From JBJKRF01 sp046704785 (GTDB lineage: Bacteria > Chloroflexota > Anaerolineae > Anaerolineales > Villigracilaceae): a DNA stretch of 8,544 nt. The notes below the pieces were generated by a model. That model did no database searches and was not told where the DNA came from. It was given only the letters and a program-made list of their open reading frames with translations. Positions 6,853 through 8,544 of the stretch are shown here, in pieces. Position 1 is the stretch's first letter. Each line of letters starts with the position of its first letter. The translations under genes and the position numbers were made by a program. The stretch covers positions 1 to 8,544 of the forward strand of contig JBJKRF010000108.1 of the NCBI GenBank assembly GCA_046704785.1, in the 5' to 3' direction.

Positions 6853-7466
6853 CTCTGGGAATACTCCATCCAGGCTTTGGCCACGACCGGGTTGCGCAGG
6901 AAGAACTCGGCGCGCACCTTTTCGCTTGTGACATTCAGCGGGCAAGCGAAGTTCATACACTCCGAGCAGTAGGAGCGTCGCAGCGTCAGGTAGAAACTGA
7001 TTGCCGTAACAAGGTAAACGGCCAGCAGGAACCATTGCGGACCAATGAGCAGGAAAGCCAGGGGATATCCCATGACGAGCACAAGACCGGAGAGGAAGAC
7101 GATTTTCTCAGTGACGCTCATCGGGCCGGGACGGTATTTCCAGAGACGAGGTGAGCCGTAGTTGGCCCAGCACTGTAGGCTCTTGCCGGGTTCGGCGTAA
7201 TGCGGGCAGTGCGAACACATGACCCGGATTTCGACAAACCCAAAATACGAAAAGACAATCAGCCCCCAGGGTACCAGCCACCAGGCGCCGACCCGGGCCA
7301 CGCCTACGGCTCCGATGATGACCATTGGGAGTCCGGCGAACAAGAAGGCAGCCAAGTCGAAACCGTGAAAATGGCAATGGATATCTTTGCTCACCGGACA
7401 GCCCTCGCAAGTTTTGGACGTGCAGGTGGTCAAGGGACGCTGGGAATCCAGAAACATAGAGGCCAT
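6849..7466 (-). CDS. Membrane protein with three cysteine clusters on one predicted membrane face; function unknown
   Basis: A 205-residue protein (numbering from the ATG at 7466) that I cannot name. It has three cysteine clusters: an N-terminal one (C15, C20, C23, C31 with H32/H34; pattern C-x4-C-x2-C-x7-C-H), a central one (C84, C87, C99; CSHCPHYAEPGKSLQC) and a C-terminal one (C167, C170, C175; CSECMNFAC). Four helices, at about 38-60, 64-80, 121-139 and 143-161, alternate with the clusters so that all three should face the same side, probably the cytoplasm. Metal, Fe-S or redox-disulfide binding is plausible but unproven. Start choice: AAGGAG (7477-7482) is one base from an ATG at 7475 but ten bases from the ATG at 7466, so 7466 is preferred; the longer form adds only M-Y-K. 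It is the first gene after an operator and starts the ATGA-linked trio. Confidence 0.85.
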   Translation of the reverse strand: MASMFLDSQRPLTTCTSKTCEGCPVSKDIHCHFHGFDLAAFLFAGLPMVIIGAVGVARVGAWWLVPWGLIVFSYFGFVEIRVMCSHCPHYAEPGKSLQCWANYGSPRLWKYRPGPMSVTEKIVFLSGLVLVMGYPLAFLLIGPQWFLLAVYLVTAISFYLTLRRSYCSECMNFACPLNVTSEKVRAEFFLRNPVVAKAWMEYSQR

Positions 7467-7476
7467 TTTGTACATT

Positions 7477-7482
7477 CTCCTT
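7477..7482 (-). promoter_or_regulatory. Shine-Dalgarno site that decides the start of the cysteine-rich membrane protein
   Basis: AAGGAG on the minus strand. It lies one base before an in-frame ATG (7475), too close for normal initiation, and ten bases before the next in-frame ATG (7466), which is workable. This favours 7466. Confidence 0.6.
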
Positions 7483-7495
7483 TTGATTGTTCGAA

Positions 7496-7511
7496 GACTG
7501 ACTAGTCAGTC
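7496..7511. promoter_or_regulatory. Perfect 16-bp palindrome, probable TetR operator for the downstream gene run
   Basis: GACTGACTAGTCAGTC is its own reverse complement. Its inner 14 bases (ACTGACTAGTCAGT) differ at one central position from the palindrome in front of the TetR gene (ACTGACTGGTCAGT). It lies between the TetR terminator and the ribosome site of the cysteine-rich membrane gene, where a bound repressor would block transcription of the cassette and exporter. I could not find a convincing -35/-10 pair around it, so the promoter it controls is not assigned; read-through from the TetR promoter is an alternative. Confidence 0.82.
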
Positions 7512-7523
7512 ATGTATTGAGGT

Positions 7524-7549
7524 AAAAAAAGAATCGCTTACTTCAAGCG
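7524..7549 (-). terminator. Weak intrinsic terminator after the TetR gene
   Basis: Reading the minus strand, CGCTT-GAAGT-AAGCG forms a 5-bp stem (7545-7549 with 7535-7539) and is followed after ATTC by a run of seven T (7530-7524). The first arm overlaps the TetR stop codon. The stem is short, so termination is probably partial. It would separate TetR expression from that of the genes downstream. Confidence 0.55.
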
Positions 7550-8142
7550 GAGGCCAGGACTCCTTCCAGGAGCAGGTTAATGCTTGAACGAATGTGGTGT
7601 TCGATATCTACCAGACTCTTGTCATAGGCCCATAAAAGGACGGTTCCCTCGAGGATGGCACCGGCGGCAATGGCGACTTCCTGGGCGTCCACCGGGCGGA
7701 ACTCACCCGAGTCGATTCCACGCTGGATGAGGGGGACCAAGATCTTCATGTAATCGTCGAAATATAATTTCATGGCTTTCTGCACAACCTTGTTGCGGAA
7801 GGCCAGCGCAAGGAACTCGTAGACAATCGGCGTTATGCGTAGCATTTGTTTGTAGCCGCGGATCGCTTCCTCTGTAAACTGCAGAATGGCCTCCTTAGCG
7901 CTCAACTGGACGCCTTTTTGCGTTTCGAGTTGCTTGAAGGCTCCTATGAAGATGCGGTCAAGGATGGCAATGATCAGGCTTTCCTTGCTCTTGAAGTACA
8001 GATAGAGTGTGCCTTTGCTGAGGCCGGTTTCTTTGGCGATGTCATCCATACGTGCATCGTCCAGGCCTTTCTTGGTGAAGACCTGTTCGGCGGCGTTCAT
8101 GATCTGGGTTTTGCGTTCTTCACTGACATCTGGGCGTGGCAT
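7543..8142 (-). CDS. TetR/AcrR-family transcriptional repressor, probable local regulator of the exporter operon
   Basis: A 199-residue regulator. Residues about 9-56 form the TetR DNA-binding domain, with the helix-turn-helix MDDIAKETGLSKGTLYLYF and the following KSKESL typical of the family. The remaining 140 residues are helical, as expected for the dimerisation and ligand-binding domain; the inducer cannot be predicted. Length is typical. The ATG at 8142 has an AGGAG (8156-8160) at a rather long 13-base spacing. A 20-bp palindrome lies 18 bases upstream of the start and a matching one follows the gene, so it very probably represses itself and the downstream run. The arrangement parallels E. 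coli CecR (YbiH), which heads the ybhGFSR operon. It lacks specific residues that would let me call it an orthologue. Confidence 0.94.
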   Translation of the reverse strand: MPRPDVSEERKTQIMNAAEQVFTKKGLDDARMDDIAKETGLSKGTLYLYFKSKESLIIAILDRIFIGAFKQLETQKGVQLSAKEAILQFTEEAIRGYKQMLRITPIVYEFLALAFRNKVVQKAMKLYFDDYMKILVPLIQRGIDSGEFRPVDAQEVAIAAGAILEGTVLLWAYDKSLVDIEHHIRSSINLLLEGVLASA

Positions 8143-8160
8143 AATTTGTTGTTTTCTCCT

Positions 8161-8180
8161 ATAACTGACTGGTCAGTTAT
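8161..8180. promoter_or_regulatory. 20-bp near-perfect palindrome, probable TetR operator (autoregulation)
   Basis: ATAACTGACTGGTCAGTTAT has two 9-base arms that match perfectly around a central TG. It sits between the -10 element (8189-8194) and the ribosome site (8156-8160), over or just after the expected transcription start, a classic repression position. It shares a 14-base core with the second palindrome at 7496-7511, which strongly suggests recognition by the same dimer. Confidence 0.88.
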
Positions 8181-8188
8181 TTATCTGG

Positions 8189-8216
8189 AGTGTAGCACGC
8201 GGCCTGGATTTGTCAA
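8189..8216 (-). promoter_or_regulatory. Sigma-70-type promoter of the TetR gene
   Basis: On the minus strand a perfect -35 TTGACA (8211-8216) is followed after 16 bases by TACACT (8189-8194), preceded by TGC, giving an extended -10 element. Transcription would start near 8180-8184, immediately at the operator palindrome. This is the only convincing promoter seen in the window. Confidence 0.75.
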
Positions 8217-8251
8217 GCATTTTTCGAAATTGCAAACTGATTTGTAGCGCC

Positions 8252-8335
8252 CTATTTTAGTCGTTTGTAGGGGGTGCACGGAGATTGCGCCCGGTGCCCA
8301 ATTAAATAGAGACCCAAAGCAGTCAGGTAGGACAT
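8252..8335 (-). pseudogene. Possible remnant of the N-terminus of a sodium:solute symporter-like protein
   Basis: A 27-codon frame begins MSYLTALGLYLIG, like the first membrane helix of a sodium:solute symporter, then turns into non-membrane sequence (HRAQSPCTPYKRLK) and stops. The change falls where the palindromic repeat 8261-8299 begins. The start lies one base after the stop of the remnant at 8337-8450, an operon-like spacing. The match is short and judged by eye, so the identity is tentative. Confidence 0.3.
8261..8299. repeat. Degenerate GTAGGGG-type palindromic repeat
   Basis: The stretch begins TCGTTTGTAGGGGGTGCACG and ends GCGCCCGGTGCCC, with GC-rich arms that are imperfect inverses around GAGATT. 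Such GTAGGGGC...GCGCCCCTAC palindromes are common intergenic repeats in many environmental bacteria. This copy is degraded, and only one is present here, so membership in a genomic family is an inference. Confidence 0.4.
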
Positions 8336-8336
8336 A

Positions 8337-8450
8337 TCAACCGTCCAACCAAAACGCATCGAGTCCGGCCAGAATCAGCGTGAGTATGTAAAGGGGAACG
8401 GTCATGCCAAAATAGAATGGCTCAACCGTTTTTAACGGGAAACCATTCTT
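8337..8450 (-). pseudogene. Possible C-terminal remnant of a small DUF3311-like membrane protein
   Basis: A 37-codon frame, open from an in-frame TAA at 8451-8453 to a TGA at 8337-8339, encodes a stretch with VEPFYFGMTVPLYILTLIL near its centre and ends in FWLDG. The pattern of EPF, then a phenylalanine-glycine, then one hydrophobic helix recalls DUF3311 proteins, which are usually encoded just before a sodium:solute symporter, as here. The N-terminal half is missing, and the long inverted repeat 8453-8540 starts where the similarity would be lost. Alternatively this is chance coding in a hairpin. Confidence 0.32.
8415..8448. other. Two-part hairpin
   Basis: GAATGG (8415-8420) pairs with CCATTC (8443-8448), and inside it CCGTT (8426-8430) pairs with AACGG (8434-8438) around a TTT loop. 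On the plus strand the outer arm is followed by TTTT (8449-8452), so it could act as a weak plus-strand terminator for something beyond the edge, but no plus-strand gene is visible. It overlaps the putative DUF3311-like remnant. Confidence 0.4.
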
Positions 8451-8452
8451 TT

Positions 8453-8540
8453 AACCACCAAGGACACGACGAGCACGAAGGAAAAAGCGGGCAAAACCTT
8501 GAAATTTCCTCCTTCGTGCACCGTTCTGGCCGTCGTGGTT
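8453..8540. repeat. Long imperfect inverted repeat of the same family as 1656-1719
   Basis: The left arm 8453-8482 (AACCACCAAGGACACGACG onward) and right arm 8510-8540 (ending CCGTCGTGGTT) match in about 24 of 31 aligned positions as reverse complements, around a 27-base loop. The left arm matches the left arm at 1656-1680 in 18 of 25 ungapped positions, with the shared spaced pattern CAC..AG.ACACG.CGA.CAC..AG. It contains no coding sequence or transposase and may continue past the right edge. Confidence 0.72.
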
Positions 8541-8544
8541 CAGA

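Larger units (their letters stand above)
8217..8544. other. Region without an intact gene at the right edge
   Basis: About 330 bases upstream of the TetR promoter contain no complete gene on either strand. They hold, from left to right, a repeat-like palindrome (8261-8299), two short minus-strand frames resembling pieces of a transporter operon (8252-8335 and 8337-8450), a small hairpin (8415-8448) and a long imperfect inverted repeat (8453-8540). The mixture looks like a decayed intergenic region built from repeats and gene debris. Confidence 0.6.

Noticed and set aside
6853..7035. Extended N-terminus for the four-helix membrane protein (start at 7035)
   Set aside because: The extra 61 residues lie wholly inside the cysteine-rich protein gene and are not membrane-like. 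The ATG at 6852 forms a standard ATGA overlap.
8453..8540. CRISPR array or insertion-sequence end
   Set aside because: There is only one pair of inverted arms, no regular direct repeats with spacers and no transposase gene; it fits a dispersed inverted-repeat element better.

Overview
The window is about 8.5 kb of moderately GC-rich bacterial DNA in which every convincing gene lies on the minus strand, so it reads biologically from right to left. The gene types (ABC-2 drug exporter, a Ddn-like deazaflavin enzyme, a TetR switch) and the imperfect dispersed inverted repeats would fit an environmental bacterium such as an Anaerolineae-type member of the Chloroflexota. That assignment is an impression from gene content and repeat style, not a proof.

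Layout in transcription order. Right edge (8217-8544): no intact gene. It holds an imperfect inverted repeat, a small hairpin, two apparent protein fragments that may be the decayed junction of a two-gene transporter operon, and a second repeat-like palindrome. Next comes a good sigma-70-type promoter (8189-8216) with a 20-bp palindrome just downstream of it, then a TetR-family repressor gene (7543-8142) and a weak intrinsic terminator. A second palindrome with the same 14-bp core (7496-7511) precedes a run of ten genes that continues off the left edge.

The run starts with a membrane protein carrying three cysteine clusters (6849-7466), an unrecognised four-helix membrane protein (6421-6852) and an isoprenylcysteine-methyltransferase-like membrane enzyme (5792-6424). 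These three are joined by ATGA start/stop overlaps. A Ddn-type deazaflavin-dependent oxidoreductase (5257-5736) and a small GlsB/YeaQ-like membrane protein (4962-5231) follow. The last five genes form an ABC-2 exporter: ATPase (3979-4905), permease (2849-3982), permease (1720-2844), ATPase (699-1643) and an HlyD-type adaptor lipoprotein (1-634, cut by the window edge). An imperfect inverted repeat lies between the second permease and the second ATPase.

The exporter matches the E. coli YbhG-YbhF-YbhS-YbhR system, whose operon is headed by the TetR-family regulator CecR (YbiH). Here the tandem ATPase YbhF is split into two separate genes placed on either side of the permease pair. The first ATPase has lost its switch histidine (Pro193), so the ATPase pair is probably asymmetric. 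The most original part is the cluster of membrane and redox genes between repressor and exporter. Shared operators and tight gene packing suggest that they respond to the same signal, possibly membrane-active or redox-active toxic compounds; that function is inference.
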